In this document: positions 13,123 to 23,600 of the stretch, one piece after another
How the letters are laid out: each line of letters begins with the position of its first letter
Numbering within the stretch: position 1 is the stretch's first letter
DNA from: Gallionella sp.
GTDB lineage: Bacteria > Pseudomonadota > Gammaproteobacteria > Burkholderiales > Gallionellaceae
Length of the DNA: 64,000 bases
Direction: 5' to 3'
Assembly (NCBI GenBank): GCA_030645535.1
Contig: JAUSNM010000029.1
Location: 62,001-126,000 of the forward strand
Notes under the pieces: generated by a model
The model's input: the letters and a program-made list of their open reading frames with translations, nothing else
Databases searched by the model: none
Told to the model about the DNA's origin: nothing
Translations under genes and position numbers: made by a program

Positions 13123-13656
13123 ATGTTTGAAGTAATTGTTTTAGCTATCGCACTCAGCATGGATGCGTTTGCCGTCTCCATCGCCCTGGGCTCCAAAGGA
13201 TACACGCGGGGATTGGGACTGAAGGCGGGTATTTACTTTGGCGTCTTTCAAGGCTTGATGCCCTTCATCGGCTATCTGGGCGGGCGTGGCGTTTTAAGCT
13301 GGGTCGATGCCTATGCACACTGGATTGCCTTCGGCTTGCTTGCGCTGATCGGCGCAAAAATGATTTACGAAGGACTGCAAGAAGGCATCGAAGAAGACAT
13401 CAAGGCGATCACCCATAAGGTCATGCTGATACTGGCCATCGCCACCAGCATCGATGCGATGGCTGCAGGCTTCAGCCTGACTCTTCTGAACGTTAACGCC
13501 TATCTGGCCTGTCTCATTATCGGCGTGACGACTTTTCTCTTTAGCTGGGCCGGCGTGCAGATAGGCAAAAACAGCGGCACCTGGCTGGAGAGCCGTGCCG
13601 AAATCTTCGGCGGGACGGTGCTGATCCTGATGGGAATCAAGATCCTCGTCTTCTAA
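13123..13656 (+). CDS. mntP: Putative manganese efflux pump MntP
   Basis: The 177-residue protein is almost entirely hydrophobic, with about six membrane segments in two homologous halves. The halves carry the motifs SMDAFAVS (about 12-19) and SIDAMAAG, whose acidic residues are characteristic of the MntP (DUF204) family that exports Mn(II). It is divergent from carAB across a 216-bp gap. I looked for the yybP-ykoY manganese riboswitch that often precedes this family and did not recognise one. Confidence 0.9.
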   Translation: MFEVIVLAIALSMDAFAVSIALGSKGYTRGLGLKAGIYFGVFQGLMPFIGYLGGRGVLSWVDAYAHWIAFGLLALIGAKMIYEGLQEGIEEDIKAITHKVMLILAIATSIDAMAAGFSLTLLNVNAYLACLIIGVTTFLFSWAGVQIGKNSGTWLESRAEIFGGTVLILMGIKILVF

Positions 13657-13718
13657 CCCGGACCTTGGCGAACGGCGGCACCGGACATTCCTGCCACTCC
13701 AGGATGCGCCTTCCACAG

Positions 13719-14597
13719 CTACTCCACTGCGGCGGCGATTGCTGCAGCCTCGATGTACAACGCTTCGAGCTGTGCCTCGTCCAGCTCCAGGATTTTCAGG
13801 CAGGCCGATCCCAGCTTGGTCCATTCCTGCGTCAGGCTCAGGCCGGACTCTCGTTGCACGATGTGCTCCGCGAGTTGGGCTGTTGCAATAAGTCTGCGGC
13901 TTTGCATGGGCAGACTGGAGCCGAGCGACTCCAGCGCCACCAGGTCGTGGTGATTGCGGATGGCAAGACAGATCTCTTCCGGCAACCACCAGCTTTGCGC
14001 CAGGATACAACCCACCATCGCGTGGTTGGTCGGCAGTGCGGCTTCCTCCACCGCGATGAAGCTGCGCACGGCATCGTTGTTGGCCTCGGCAAGCACTTTC
14101 TCGTATTGCGGGAAACGCCCGAGCAGAACCGGAATGCCGCAGTCGCGGAACAGACCGAAAGTATAGGTGTCCTCGGCGCGCAGGCCGCGTATATCGAAGT
14201 GTTGCGCCAACCAGCCGGACAAGTGGGCAATGCGCGCGGAGGCATCCCAGAAACGTTCCAGATTCGGCACATTCGGAAAGGCTTTGCGCAGGATGAGGCC
14301 TGCCACGGCGCGACTGGCTGTCTTCAGGCCGAGTATCGCGAGCGCTTCATTCACCGAACGCACCCGCTGACGCATGCCGAAGAAAGGAGAATTGGCCGTT
14401 TTGATCAGGCCGGCCGAGAGCCCGACATCGGATCCGATAATGCTGGCCAGCCGGCTGAAGTCAGGCTCGTCACGGCGCGCTTCGGTAATAAACCGGTCAA
14501 GGATGAGCGGGCAGGGGGGAATGCCGACGTCGAGGATGGAGCGCTCGAGCAGGTTGTCGACTTCTGATAGGGTGGAGTCTGGCATGGCGTCATTCAT
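13719..14597 (-). CDS. HDOD domain protein
   Basis: A HDOD-domain protein of about 292 residues. HDOD domains are degenerate relatives of HD phosphohydrolases found in bacterial signalling proteins. Recognisable parts are the opening PPCPLILDRF, the SDVGLSAGLIKTANSPFFG segment and the LGLKTASRAVAGLILR helix. The start chosen (MNDAMPD) has AAGGA 7 bases upstream and forms an ATGA overlap with the GGDEF-EAL gene stop, so the two are translationally coupled. No second domain is visible and no enzymatic activity is expected. Confidence 0.85.
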   Translation of the reverse strand: MNDAMPDSTLSEVDNLLERSILDVGIPPCPLILDRFITEARRDEPDFSRLASIIGSDVGLSAGLIKTANSPFFGMRQRVRSVNEALAILGLKTASRAVAGLILRKAFPNVPNLERFWDASARIAHLSGWLAQHFDIRGLRAEDTYTFGLFRDCGIPVLLGRFPQYEKVLAEANNDAVRSFIAVEEAALPTNHAMVGCILAQSWWLPEEICLAIRNHHDLVALESLGSSLPMQSRRLIATAQLAEHIVQRESGLSLTQEWTKLGSACLKILELDEAQLEALYIEAAAIAAAVE

Positions 14598-15883
14598 TTT
14601 GTATTCCTTGTTTGCAACCACTGGAAAAGTTTGTCTTCCGGCATCGGTCTTGCATAAAAAAATCCCTGAATGGCGTCGACACCCGCATCCAGCAGCGCAT
14701 CTATCTCTTCCTGACGTTCACATCCTTCGGCCACGACGGTCATGCCCAGCTCATGACCCAGCTGGGTCATCGCCCGGACCACGGCCAGCGCTCTTCGATC
14801 TTCGGGCAGTACCGTGACAAAGGCGCGATCCAGTTTGAGCTTTTTGGCCGGGATGTCCTTCAGGTTCGCAAGGCAGGAATAGCCGGTGCCAAAATCGTCG
14901 ATGGACAAGCTCACGCCTGCGGAGAGGGCGTTTTTCAGGTTCGCCTGCACCGTATCGGAAATGTCCATGAACAAGGATTCCGTCAGTTCCAGCTCCACCA
15001 GTTCAGGTTTGACGTTCGAACAAATCAGGGCTGCGTGCAGCGCCTGGGTGAATTTCGGCGACACCAGCTGCGCGCGCGAGACATTGATGGCCACCTTGGT
15101 GTGATACCCCGCATCTTGCAGCAGTCGTGCCTGCATCGCGCCCTGCAACAAGCTCCATTCGCCGAGACGGACGATAAGCCCGGTCTTTTCTGCGACGGGG
15201 ATGAATTTACCGGGAGACAGGTTTTCGCCATCCACCTGGCAGCGCATCAGCGCCTCGACGGCCTCGATTTCTCCGTTCGCCAGAATGATGGGCTGATAGT
15301 GCAGGCATAACCCGCCGGTCTCAAGGGCTGCATGCAGCGTGCTTTCAATCGAAATCTCTTCGCGTGCAAGCGTAATCCCGAGTCGCCCGGGGATGGGTTC
15401 GTCGCCGGAACAAACGATGCCATCCCCCCCTTTGTCTTTAGCCGCATACATGGCGCGGTCTGCGCGCTCAAGCAAGGCGAGTGAGTTTTCTTCCATGTCA
15501 TGAATGGCGATACCGATGCTCGCAGTGGGGCACAGCGTCAGATTGCCAATGTGTATCAGTTCTCCGACCGTGCTGGCCAGCTCGCGGGCAAGCTGTTCTG
15601 CGGCAGAACGGTCACAGCGGGGCACGAGGAACACAAATTCGTCGCCTCCCATCCGTGCGATTTCGGCGCGACCGCTTATCCGGTTACGGAAGCGCAGGGC
15701 GAGATCCTTGATTACCTCGTCACCTCCCGGGTGGCCGAACGATTCATTGATACGCTTGAAGCGATCCAGATCGACCCAGATGGCGGCGAACGGCTGGTGC
15801 GTCGAAGCGGCAGTGAATCTGTCGGCTGTCTGCAGGCAACCAAATCGATCCAGCAGTCCGGTGAGGGGATCAATGCTGTTCAT
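14594..15883 (-). CDS. GGDEF-EAL domain c-di-GMP signalling protein
   Basis: This soluble protein of 429 residues (start MNSIDPLTG, with GAGAGA upstream) has no sensor or membrane domain: the GGDEF domain begins at the N-terminus. GGDEF is intact at 79-83, but there is no RxxD inhibitory site five residues upstream. The EAL domain keeps EALMR (210-214), DDFGTGYS and VVAEGCE, so both synthesis and hydrolysis of cyclic di-GMP are possible from the motifs. It lies between a chemoreceptor gene and a HDOD gene that it overlaps by 4 bp. Confidence 0.9.
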   Translation of the reverse strand: MNSIDPLTGLLDRFGCLQTADRFTAASTHQPFAAIWVDLDRFKRINESFGHPGGDEVIKDLALRFRNRISGRAEIARMGGDEFVFLVPRCDRSAAEQLARELASTVGELIHIGNLTLCPTASIGIAIHDMEENSLALLERADRAMYAAKDKGGDGIVCSGDEPIPGRLGITLAREEISIESTLHAALETGGLCLHYQPIILANGEIEAVEALMRCQVDGENLSPGKFIPVAEKTGLIVRLGEWSLLQGAMQARLLQDAGYHTKVAINVSRAQLVSPKFTQALHAALICSNVKPELVELELTESLFMDISDTVQANLKNALSAGVSLSIDDFGTGYSCLANLKDIPAKKLKLDRAFVTVLPEDRRALAVVRAMTQLGHELGMTVVAEGCERQEEIDALLDAGVDAIQGFFYARPMPEDKLFQWLQTRNTK

Positions 15884-15941
15884 TTTAAATCTCTCGTTAG
15901 TAGACACTGGCGATCTTTCGCTTTCGACCCAATGTAGAAAA

Positions 15942-17594
15942 TCAAACCTTGAACACTTCAACCGCAAGCCTGACCTCAAGAGCATGGCCTTCCAAATCAT
16001 TCGCCAAACTCAACAGGCTTTGCGCTGCACTCGAATTTTCTTCGGACATGGAGGAGACGCGCTCAGTGCTTTGTGCCAGGTCGTTCGCAGCGGTGGTTTG
16101 CTCGTTCAGCGAGCCGGAAATATCATCGATAACGCCGGCCACTTCGCCGAAACTTTGCTGAATTAGTTCGATGGAAGTTTGTGCAGTCTCGGCATCGACA
16201 ACCCCCTGCCGTGTGGTACTCACCACTTTACCCATACTGTTGAGTGCACGGGTCGCCACATCGCCGATCTTGCCGGACATCTGGTTGATCTCGCTGGTGG
16301 CACCGGCAGTGCGTTCGGCCAGTTTGCGCACTTCATCCGCCACCACCGCAAAGCCCCGCCCCTGCTCCCCTGCGCGCGCGGCCTCAATGGCCGCATTCAA
16401 CGCCAGCAGGTTAGTCTGATCGGCAATATCCTTGATGACTTTCACCACCTCGCTGATACGCGAAGCGTCCTCACCCAGACGGGACACTTCAGCAGAGGCG
16501 GTTTCAATCTCTTGCGCAGTGGTCAACAATCCGTCCACGGTTTTCTTCACCACTTGCGCGCCTTGCGAGGCGTTGCTGCGCGAGTTATTGGCAATACGCC
16601 GGGCACTGCTGCCCTGGTCGCTGATGTGGTTGGTGGACACGCTCAGTTCTTCGATTGCGGCCGCCATGCTGCTCACCGCATCGGATTCGTGATTGACGTT
16701 CTCGGCGATTTGCTGCGCGGAAGTGGCCAAATTGTGCGCCATATCGCCGACTTGATTGGCCTGGCTCTTGACACGGGCGATCATGTCGCGCAATGACGAT
16801 TGCATCTGATACGCATTCGCCAACAAACTGCCCGCTTCAGGCAATTTGTCAGGTTGCTGTGAAAAATCCCCGGAAGCCATGGTATTGACCACGCTGGCGA
16901 CATCCTTGGGATCCCCTCCCAATTGATTGAGCACCGATCTGATGATGACTTTAGCCAGAAACACCGACAGCGACAGTGCTACCAATACCCAGATGATAAC
17001 AATGTTGCGGCGATGTTTAAAAGCCTCTTCAGCGAGCGCAATTTTTTCCGCGACTTTATCCGCGACGAAGCTATCGCGCAGCACTGTGATCTGCTTGGAC
17101 AATTCGCGATCAATCCCCGCCACCGCCGCATCAGACTCGGCGGCATTTCCTTTGTGCGCGTCGATCTGCGCCAGATATTTGCCGCTGACGGCCTTGTGTT
17201 CAGCAGCCAACAGACCCAGTTTACTGATGAAATTATCAACACCCTGCTGACCGTCAGCCAGATTTTTTAAACCAGTCAATGCCGCAGCACGATGCTCCTC
17301 AAACGAAGCCTGCTGCTCGACAAATTCGCCGCGATATTTCTTCAATTTTTCCGGATCGGCGCCGCGTATCCACACGTCTTTAGCCAGCTTGACCTCTTTC
17401 AGAAAGGCGATGTTCATGGTGCCGATATCGCTCATCACCTGTATGTCGTCTTGCAGGCGCAACAGATTGCTCTTCTCATCCTGAACGGCATCATTGAGCT
17501 GCATCAAACCGAAAACGGCCATCGCCAGAAACATCACAAATGACACAGATTCCAGCGCGAAAAATTTGTTTTTCAAAGTCAAGGTGCTAAGCAT
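15942..17594 (-). CDS. Methyl-accepting chemotaxis protein
   Basis: A transmembrane chemoreceptor of about 550 residues. I chose the start [10 protein letters not shown] because GGAG lies 7 bases upstream. An N-terminal membrane segment (about 15-35), a periplasmic four-helix sensor-like region of about 150 residues and a second membrane segment ([15 protein letters not shown]) lead into the cytoplasmic signalling domain. The highly conserved hairpin tip reads [20 protein letters not shown]. No C-terminal NWETF-type tether is present. No che genes are nearby, so coupling to flagella or another output is unknown. Confidence 0.92.
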   Translation of the reverse strand: MLSTLTLKNKFFALESVSFVMFLAMAVFGLMQLNDAVQDEKSNLLRLQDDIQVMSDIGTMNIAFLKEVKLAKDVWIRGADPEKLKKYRGEFVEQQASFEEHRAAALTGLKNLADGQQGVDNFISKLGLLAAEHKAVSGKYLAQIDAHKGNAAESDAAVAGIDRELSKQITVLRDSFVADKVAEKIALAEEAFKHRRNIVIIWVLVALSLSVFLAKVIIRSVLNQLGGDPKDVASVVNTMASGDFSQQPDKLPEAGSLLANAYQMQSSLRDMIARVKSQANQVGDMAHNLATSAQQIAENVNHESDAVSSMAAAIEELSVSTNHISDQGSSARRIANNSRSNASQGAQVVKKTVDGLLTTAQEIETASAEVSRLGEDASRISEVVKVIKDIADQTNLLALNAAIEAARAGEQGRGFAVVADEVRKLAERTAGATSEINQMSGKIGDVATRALNSMGKVVSTTRQGVVDAETAQTSIELIQQSFGEVAGVIDDISGSLNEQTTAANDLAQSTERVSSMSEENSSAAQSLLSLANDLEGHALEVRLAVEVFKV

Positions 17595-17677
17595 GTAAAG
17601 CTCCATCAAGAATTGAACAGCTGGTGATTTTTTGTTATGACGCTTTAATATCGGCCGGGATACAAAGCCAATATGCA

Positions 17678-18016
17678 CTACCCCCTGATATATTCACGGC
17701 GCTCCTGACTGAACACAGGATAGTTGCCGGTAGTGCGACTGGTTCGCCCCTCCCGTGTCTTGAGCTGATTTTCAGTGACGAAATTCGTTACGATGGCGAA
17801 GGATACGGGATCATCCTGTGCTAAACGGCTTTTCACAACCACAGCCGGGCGGCCGTTGATGTGAGCCGGTCGCAGATAATCGGAATAACTCATTCGATTG
17901 TCCTGACCTTGCTCGGCCAGCATGCCACACAGCCGCTCAGGCCAACTGGGCACATCGAATGCCTCACCTGTTTCCGTTACGCCGAGAATCACCCATTCAA
18001 TCTGTTCACCCATCAT
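17678..18016 (-). CDS. DUF3579 family protein
   Basis: A 112-residue soluble protein that I recognise as the DUF3579 family, small proteins typical of betaproteobacteria with no known function. Matching features are the N-terminal [20 protein letters not shown], the [18 protein letters not shown] segment and the NGRPAVVV strand. It starts two bases after the stop of the Crp/Fnr gene, with GAGAGAG as a ribosome-binding site inside that gene's end, so it is in the same transcript. Confidence 0.75.
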   Translation of the reverse strand: MMGEQIEWVILGVTETGEAFDVPSWPERLCGMLAEQGQDNRMSYSDYLRPAHINGRPAVVVKSRLAQDDPVSFAIVTNFVTENQLKTREGRTSRTTGNYPVFSQERREYIRG

Positions 18017-18018
18017 GT

Positions 18019-18678
18019 TTAACTCTCTCTTGATGACGATGTTCGCGGTCGTTTCAGAACTGTTATTTGTTTTCCCGCAATTTTGATAAAACCATCAGTT
18101 GCCATATTTTTCAATATGCGCGTGATCATTTCGCGTGACGCACCCACCACATTAGCCATATGCTGATGCGTGGGTTTTTCATCAATGACAAGCAAGCCAT
18201 TCTGGTTTTTGGCTAATACCAGCAGCATGTTCACCACCCTCTCGTAAGCATCCGTAAATACCAGACTCGAAATCTTTTTGTTTGCCTCACGCAGGTTGGT
18301 AACCAGACCCAACATGATCCGTTCGGCAATTTCGGGATAAGCTTGCAGGGACTTTCTGAAATTCTCCTGGCTAATTACTGTTAACTCAGTGTCCTCCATC
18401 GTCATGACTGCGGCAGAGCGCACCTCTTTGTCAATCAATGCCATCTCGCCAAAATACTCGCCCGGCTTTAGTTCACTAAGAATGATTTCCTTGCCATGTT
18501 CATCACTAAGAAATATTTTTACCTTGCCGGAATTGATGATGTAGGCACAACTGGAACGGTCACCCTCGCCCATGATGAGCGTATTTTTCGCATAGCACTC
18601 CTTCTGCCCGTTGCAAAGAAGGATATTGAGCTCATTTTTTTTTAGAGTACGAAGAAAAGATTGCGGGGAATTATTCAT
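18019..18678 (-). CDS. Crp/Fnr family transcriptional regulator
   Basis: A 219-residue regulator with an N-terminal cyclic-nucleotide-binding-like beta roll (EIILSELKPGEYFGEMALIDKE, about 63-84) and a C-terminal Crp-type helix-turn-helix (HQHMANVVGASREMITRILK). It lacks the Fnr pattern of N-terminal cysteines, though C22 and C28 are present. It heads a minus-strand group: DUF3579, chemoreceptor, GGDEF-EAL and HDOD. The effector cannot be read from the sequence. Confidence 0.9.
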   Translation of the reverse strand: MNNSPQSFLRTLKKNELNILLCNGQKECYAKNTLIMGEGDRSSCAYIINSGKVKIFLSDEHGKEIILSELKPGEYFGEMALIDKEVRSAAVMTMEDTELTVISQENFRKSLQAYPEIAERIMLGLVTNLREANKKISSLVFTDAYERVVNMLLVLAKNQNGLLVIDEKPTHQHMANVVGASREMITRILKNMATDGFIKIAGKQITVLKRPRTSSSRES

Positions 18679-19099
18679 TAGTCTCGAATAGGTAGGGGCC
18701 AGGCGCCAGTAAGCAACAACAAGTCCTTGAGCAGGTTAAACAACATCCTTCGTAGTGCCTGCCGCCGGAACCGGAAAAACAAAAGGTAACAGCACAAGAT
18801 GACAATACAACTACAATCATTTTTTCATCCGACCTTATATGAAAAAAGTGTCAGAACAATTACAAACAGATTCCGGCACTGCCTGGTAATTCCGTTTTTG
18901 CTTAAATTCAGACATTCAGCACCAATTCAATTGAATGGCGATACGAAGAATACCATTGCTGCGGTATGGTTATATAGTTACATAACTCCACCCGGCAAAA
19001 AAGGAACTTTGTCACAATTTTGAATGATTATTTTTATCCTTTGCCTTACAACTCACCGGCAGCGGAGCGCTCTCCGCCTGGCTTCCTGTCGCACCAATG
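18679..19099. other. Gene-poor stretch upstream of the Crp/Fnr gene
   Basis: About 420 bp with no convincing gene. It is visibly AT-richer than its neighbours (18830-19040) and presumably holds the promoter and operator sites of the Crp/Fnr gene. I see no RNA gene, repeat or clear palindromic operator. The only open frame (18799-19023, plus strand) has no ribosome-binding site and no recognisable product. Confidence 0.6.
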
Positions 19100-19129
19100 A
19101 AAAAGCCGCTGAATGATCAGCGGCTTTTT
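19100..19129. terminator. Bidirectional rho-independent terminator of the psiF-like gene
   Basis: AAAAAGCCGCTG and CAGCGGCTTTTT pair perfectly over 12 bp around the loop AATGAT. It ends the psiF-like transcript on the minus strand and would also work on the plus strand. Confidence 0.9.
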
Positions 19130-19158
19130 CCTCAACCTGAGAACACTAACCTTTCACA

Positions 19159-19494
19159 CTAGCCCTTCAGGCAAGTCTTCATGAATGCACGGCGTTCATC
19201 GCCTTTGAGCTCCTTGGTTTTTGCATCTGCATTGCATGATTTCATCTTGTCCTGCTGCTTAACGGGAGCCGCAGCTGCCTTGTCTTCCGGCTTGGCGGCA
19301 GCAGCAGCAGTCTTCAAAGTGTAGTCCTTGGACAGACATTTCTTCATGAAGGTTTTACGCTCATCCCCCTTGAGTGCATCTGTCTTGGCTTCCTGGTTAC
19401 AACCCTTCATCTTGTCCTGTTGCGCACCTGCAAAAGCGGGCACTGATACAAATACAGAAAATCCCAAACAAGCCAATGCGATCAATTTTTTCAT
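19159..19494 (-). CDS. psiF: PsiF repeat periplasmic protein
   Basis: A small secreted protein of 111 residues. The start MKKLIALACLG has AAGGAG seven bases upstream, and a signal peptide ends near AFA-GA. The mature part holds two PsiF repeats (QQDKMKGCNQEAK..LKGDERKTFMKKCL and QQDKMKSCNADAK..LKGDERRAFMKTCL), each with two cysteines, joined by an Ala/Lys-rich linker. E. coli psiF is phosphate-starvation inducible, but its function is unknown. I see a TATAAT (19571-19566, minus strand) but no clear Pho box here. Confidence 0.85.
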   Translation of the reverse strand: MKKLIALACLGFSVFVSVPAFAGAQQDKMKGCNQEAKTDALKGDERKTFMKKCLSKDYTLKTAAAAAKPEDKAAAAPVKQQDKMKSCNADAKTKELKGDERRAFMKTCLKG

Positions 19495-19733
19495 GAATAT
19501 CTCCTTGATTAGTCGGTTGTATTTCCTAGAATATGAACGTTTCAGCACAAGACTAAAACGCAGTCATTATAGCCATATCAGCGAATTGCACCAGCGCGGC
19601 TTGCAAGCCACCTGGCACCAAAAACATCAGAAACAGCCCTTTACATCATATGGCGAGACACCATTTATCCGGATGTTGCGCGGCTGCTACAATACACCTT
19701 GTCGCGCGCCGAACTATTTGGCTACAAACAGCT

Positions 19734-20537
19734 ATGGAACTGAAACTAAACAACCAGCAGGACTTGAATGCACGTGCATTGTTGCTCGGAGACCGGCTGG
19801 ACTTGAAATCGTTCAAGATTGCCGATTGCCTGGCGACAACGCCGCTGACGCTGGAAGTAGATAGCAACGGCGGCATTGCAGTATTGTTCCGCTACGGCGT
19901 GGTAGTGCTGTTCGGCGTGCAGCATGCGGATGAAACCCGCTTCATCGATATGCTAAAACCGCTGCTGACCAATCGCTATCAGCTGCCTGAAATCGAGGAG
20001 ATGCAAATCCACAGTGGCAGGGACAGCATCGGCGTGCAGAGCGGCGCGGTCTCGCTGGACGAAATCTCGCTGGAGAGTTTGCAGGTTATTGCAGATGCCC
20101 TGAGCAAGAATCTGGTGCTTACGCTCTATGAGAAAAATGTCGCCGACGAGTTCGACAAGATAGAGCCGCTGGCGCAGGAACTTGCCATTTATGGACGTGT
20201 GAGCGGCGATTCGAAAAAACTGCTGTCCAAGATCGGCCACATGCTGCTGATCCAGCACCGCATGGTGGGCCGCGCCGAAATCGGCGACAAGCCGGAAACA
20301 CTGTGGAATTTTCCACACCTGGGCGGCTTATACGCCAGCATGGAAGATGAGTTCGAATTAAAGGAACGCCAATCGGCACTCGACCGCAAACTGGGGCTGA
20401 TCTCGGATACGGCACAAACGCTGGCCGACGTGTGGGACAACAAGCAGCTGCACAAGCTCGAATGGTATGTGATCGGCCTGATCCTGTTCGAGATCATCCT
20501 GAGCCTGCACGACCGGCTCGGCAAGTTCCTGAGTTAA
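19734..20537 (+). CDS. RMD1/YagE (DUF155) family protein
   Basis: A 267-residue protein of the RMD1/YagE (DUF155) family, related to fungal Rmd1 and mitochondrial RMND1. Its bacterial role is not known. The start MELKLNNQQ is chosen because the family begins there. There is no strong ribosome-binding site. Recognisable parts are GGIAVLFRYGVVVLFGV near residues 44-60 and the C-terminal helical region LDRKLGLISDTAQTLADVW, ending in a single hydrophobic helix (WYVIGLILFEIILSL) that probably anchors it in the membrane. Confidence 0.8.
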   Translation: MELKLNNQQDLNARALLLGDRLDLKSFKIADCLATTPLTLEVDSNGGIAVLFRYGVVVLFGVQHADETRFIDMLKPLLTNRYQLPEIEEMQIHSGRDSIGVQSGAVSLDEISLESLQVIADALSKNLVLTLYEKNVADEFDKIEPLAQELAIYGRVSGDSKKLLSKIGHMLLIQHRMVGRAEIGDKPETLWNFPHLGGLYASMEDEFELKERQSALDRKLGLISDTAQTLADVWDNKQLHKLEWYVIGLILFEIILSLHDRLGKFLS

Positions 20538-20564
20538 GGCTACAAATCCGATCAGTCGACTTAA

Positions 20565-20663
20565 GGCCGCAAGGGCATTTCCACGGAATATAAGCGATGA
20601 AACTGCTTTATTCCCGAATGAAAACCCGCCCCGCCCCTGAATCCTGAATCCTGAATCCTGAAT
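20565..20663. repeat. Hairpin core plus CCTGAAT heptamer array
   Basis: The core begins GGCCGCAAGGGCATTTCCAC, the reverse complement of the GTGGGAANNCCCTTGCGG core seen at 11656, 35319 and 43876. It ends in four CCTGAAT heptamers (20636-20663). It lies between the convergent DUF155 and SNF2 genes and touches the SNF2 stop codon. Confidence 0.8.
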
Positions 20664-20664
20664 T

Positions 20665-23600
20665 TTATTCTTCCTCGTCCTTGGGCAACGGGGCGAGCAA
20701 GGCCGCGATGTCGGCTTCGCCAAACTTGGTCAGGCCTGCGCTGTCCTCGGACAGAATACCGGCTGCCAGTTCGGCCTTCTTCTCTTGCAGCGCCAAGATT
20801 TTTTCTTCGATACTGCCCGCCACCACCAGCTTGTAGACGAACACATTTTTGGTCTGGCCCAGACGATGCGCGCGATCCGTAGCCTGATTCTCTACCGCAG
20901 GATTCCACCACGGATCATAGTGAATCACGGTATCCGCCGTGGTCAGATTCAGCCCTACCCCGCCGGCTTTCAGGCTGATCAGGAAAATCGGCACTTCGCC
21001 ATCCTGGAAACGGCGCACCACTTCTTCGCGGTTTTGTGTATCTCCGGTAAGCTTTACATAGGTCAGATTTTCTTTAGCCAACTCTTCTTCGATCAATTCC
21101 AGCATCGACGTGAATTGTGAAAACACCAGAATGCGGCGGCCTTCACTCACCAGCTCCGGCAACATTTCCATCAGCAAGTCTAGCTTGGCGTGCTCCTTGA
21201 CCTTTTTGGCACTACTGAGCTTGAGGAGGCGCGGATCGCAGCACACCTGACGCAACTTGAGCAGCGCATCGAGGATGATAATGTGGCTGCGCGCAAAGCC
21301 CTTTTCGGCGATTTCTTCACGCACCCGCTGATCCATCGCGATGCGCACCGTCTCATAAAGATCGCGCTGCGTACCCGACAATTCAACCGTGCGCACGATC
21401 AATGTCTTCGGCGGCAATTCGGTCGCCACATCTTCCTTGCGGCGACGCATGATGAAGGGCCGCACGCGCTGTGCCAGCAGATCACGCCGCATCCTGTTGC
21501 CATGCTTTTCGATCGGCGTGCGCCAGGTCTTGGTGAAGCCCTTGGCATCGCCCAACAGGCCCGGCAACAAAAAGTCGAACTGCGCCCACAACTCGCCCAA
21601 GTGATTCTCAAGTGGAGTTCCGGTGAGACACAAACGATGCCGCGCATTCAGACGGCGCACCACCTGGGCTGCCTGACTCGAAACGTTTTTTACAGTTTGA
21701 GCCTCATCCAGAATCAGCAGATGGTAGTTGTGTTCCAGCAACGCCGCTTCATCCCGCCACAGCAAGGGATAGGTGGTGAGAATCACGTCGTGTTCGGCTA
21801 TCAACGGAAAATGCTCGGCGCGCTCCTTACCGTGCAAGGACAACATCCTGAGTTCAGGCGCAAAGCGCTCAGCCTCTCTTTTCCAGTTAAAAATCAATGA
21901 GGTGGGCAGAACAACCAGAGATGGCCTGTCCATGCGCCCCGATTGTTTCTCCAGCAACAGGTGCGCCAGTGTCTGGGCGGTTTTGCCCAGCCCCATGTCG
22001 TCCGCCAGGATTCCTGCCAGCCCCTGTTCACGCAGAAATTGCAGCCAGGCCAGGCCTTCCAGCTGATAGTGGCGCAGTTGCAGCGCGAATCCTTCGGGTG
22101 CCTTAACAGCCTGAATGCCCGAGGTATTCTTGAGCTTTTCGGCAAGACTCGCCACCGCGTCCACACCCTTGAACTGCCAGCGCTCCATCCCGGCCAGCGC
22201 ATCGATGCGCGCCACGTCGTAACGGGACAGGCGTATCTCTTCACCGGTCGCTTTGCCGTCGAACAATTCGATCAGCGTGCGCGCCAGCGGCTTGATGCGT
22301 TCGGCAGGAACGCGCACCGCACCACCCTCGGGCAACTGCAATTCGATTGGCTCGTTGTCCTTCATCCTGTCCAGCAAAATCGCATCCAGCCAGCGCTGAT
22401 CCACCTTGAACAACTCGTGCAGCATCGGTGCCAGCGCCAGGCGCTGTCCGTTCACCACGATGCCCATGTTCAGGCTGAACCAGCCGTCTTCCTGCTCATC
22501 GAATTCGCCAACCCAGGCTTCCACTTCCAGCACATGGTGTCGGAATCCCTGAGGCAGGACGATCTCCCAGCCCGCCGCCTTCATTTCCGGAACAGCCAAC
22601 TTCATGAACTGCGGCCATGCTTTCTCGCTTTCCAGCCCGTACATGGTCTGATCTGGAATCGTCCCTGCCATGCCGAAACGTGACATTTCTTCCAGGCCAT
22701 AGCGGCCCAGCGACTGAATAAAACGCTGTTCAAGTTTCAGATCGCGCTTCACGCGTACGGTCTCGCCATTTTGCAAGGATACGAATTCGCCGGGATGATC
22801 GGGCGACAGGACAGCATCGCCATAACGGAATTCCACGCAGGCCCAATCCCGCACCTGAGTGCCGAATCCATAGCCGCGAAAACGCCCCATATAGGCAGGC
22901 AATGAGGTGTCCAGCAGCAGCATCGGCACCAGTGGCGCTTCCAGAGCACGCAAACGGGTGGTTGTCGGCGCAGGCAAATCAGGCACCATTTCGCGCAACA
23001 TCTCGGATACCACCGGGACATCGATTTCCCGAAGCGGCGGCATGCTCAGCAATTGCGCGATTTGCGGCGGTGTCTGGGCCAGTTTCAGCAAGCCGATTTC
23101 ACCCGCCTTCGCATCCAGATACCAGGTAGCCTCCGGCAGTGGCAACACCACTACCGCCGCGCCACTGCGGATAATCTTGGGCACCATGCGCCCCGATTCA
23201 TCCGCGCCCCAGTCCAGGCGGGCTTCCCTCACCGCGCCCTGTTTCAGGCGTATAGGGGCTGACAGCACATAGCGATTCCCCGCGACTCTTTCCATGCAAA
23301 AGAATCGCCCGCTCTCAATCAGGCTGTTCAGTATCTCGTTGCCTTGTTTACCCAGCAGAATATTGCCGTCATATTTTTCGCGCTGCTTCCACAACAGTCG
23401 CAAAATTGGCAAGTCTTCGTCGGTCACAAACTGCGGCGGCTTGATCAGCGCGCGCTCAACATTGCTCCACTCTTCGAGCGGCCCCAGCAACTGCCCGTCA
23501 GCCGACATGCGTGCCTTATAGGTGCCGACAAAATAACCTTCCGTATTAAGTGATTTCAGCAGCACATAGCATAAACGCTCCGGACGAACCGCCGGTTTGG

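Noticed and set aside
18799-19023. A 74-codon gene in the AT-rich gap upstream of the Crp/Fnr gene
   Set aside because: No ribosome-binding site, no recognisable sequence and an amino-acid composition like translated AT-rich spacer.
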